Of a DNA stretch of 64,000 nucleotides, positions 63,801 to 64,000 are shown piece after piece (positions within the stretch are counted from its first letter, which is position 1; each line of letters starts with the position of its first letter). Location of the stretch: positions 88,612-152,611 of the forward strand of contig JAJFLA010000026.1 of the NCBI GenBank assembly GCA_021772935.1, written 5' to 3'. Made by a program: the position numbers and the translations under genes. This stretch comes from Gammaproteobacteria bacterium (GTDB lineage: Bacteria > Pseudomonadota > Gammaproteobacteria > Xanthomonadales > SZUA-36). The notes beneath the pieces are model-generated. The model did no database searches, had not been told where the DNA came from, and saw only the letters and a program-made list of their open reading frames with translations.

Positions 63801-63862
63801 CATAACGTTTTAGTTAAGCGGCGCAGCGTTGCTACGTCCGGTGAAGCCAGCTTGCTGGACGG
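63801..63862 (-). repeat. attC site, long type, interrupted by an IS
   Basis: Plus strand CATAACGTTTTAGTTAAGCGGCG...CGTCCGGTGAAGCC matches one half of the long attC at 61235, but the other half (expected ending TTGTATGTG) is missing and IS-like sequence follows. Confidence 0.75.
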
Positions 63863-63867
63863 AAGAG

Positions 63868-64000
63868 AGTTCCTACGATAAAGTGGACACCAGTTGCTTA
63901 GGTGCATTGCGTCTCAAACTCCTTCGGTGTTTGGTAACCCAATGATGAGTGTAAACGGTCATTGTTGTAAAAGTCGATATAGCTTTTGATCGCACCATGT
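63868..64000 (-). mobile_element. IS3-family insertion sequence, 3' end (partial)
   Basis: Contains the end of a transposase and, just outside it, CGATAAAGTGGACACC, typical of the terminal repeat of this IS group. The exact IS boundary is not certain, and the element continues beyond the window. Confidence 0.75.
63898..64000 (-). CDS. IS3-family transposase, C-terminal fragment (partial)
   Basis: The visible 33 residues, [20 protein letters not shown] then [12 protein letters not shown] and stop, are the conserved end of the IS3 OrfB integrase core (YNNxRxHSSLGYxTPxE). The DDE residues lie outside the window. Confidence 0.9.
   Translation of the reverse strand, partial: HGAIKSYIDFYNNDRLHSSLGYQTPKEFETQCT

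Overview
The window is a gammaproteobacterial chromosome segment of moderate GC. Gene order supports this: cmk-aroA-pheA-serC, purF-cvpA-dedD-folC-accD, trpAB-trpF-truA-fimV, and tig-clpP-clpX-lon-hupB-ppiD with fabI nearby. A DcaP-like porin, a large TonB-dependent Oar-like receptor, an M2 dicarboxypeptidase lipoprotein and a CrbS/CrbR-type acetate switch suggest a free-living aquatic heterotroph. The genus cannot be named from sequence alone.

Region 1 (1-18.2 kb, almost all minus strand) is housekeeping: aromatic amino acid, serine, purine, folate, fatty acid and tryptophan synthesis, tRNA pseudouridylation, FimV, aspartate semialdehyde dehydrogenase, chorismate synthase and PrmB. accD carries an in-frame amber codon, with a Shine-Dalgarno-like AGGAGG and a TTG codon right beside it. 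Region 2 (18.3-27 kb) has psd, an M2 peptidase, an unknown exported protein, ppnN and an Oar-like receptor with a long palindrome upstream. Region 3 (27.3-40.4 kb) has tRNA-Pro(CGG) followed by copied tRNA tails, then what looks like a short-chain carboxylate module: acyl-CoA synthetase (prpE-like), DEDDh exonuclease, cNMP/CBS/DUF294 protein, SSS symporter with its DUF4212 small subunit, a divergent SLC5-STAC-PAS-histidine kinase-REC protein, a LuxR-type response regulator and a DcaP-like porin. Region 4 (40.4-50.5 kb) carries a ZIP-like membrane protein, pepQ, cysS, sufE, a DksA lacking two zinc cysteines, yidD, a Bacteroidota-like dihydroorotase, fabI and ppiD.

Region 5 (50.5-58.7 kb) is the tig-clpP-clpX-lon-hupB proteostasis cluster plus nine tRNA genes (Asp, Val, Leu, Lys, His, two Arg, Pro, Ser) and a scrambled tRNA-Arg pseudogene. 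Downstream of three tRNAs (Pro-CGG, Ser-GGA, Arg-TCT) lie copies of that tRNA's own 3' tail, each preceded by hairpins. In the Pro and Ser copies the loop sequences are conserved while the stems differ.

Region 6 (59.0-63.9 kb) is a gene-cassette array of the chromosomal integron type. About ten attC sites separate small minus-strand cassettes: a dual-specificity phosphatase, a frameshifted VOC/glyoxalase protein, a DUF6429 protein, higBA, a mazEF-like pair, three unknown small membrane proteins and brnTA. Three cassette proteins end in residues encoded by the attC itself. No integrase is in the window. From cassette orientation it would lie to the right, beyond an IS3-family element whose transposase end enters at 63.9 kb and which interrupts an attC.
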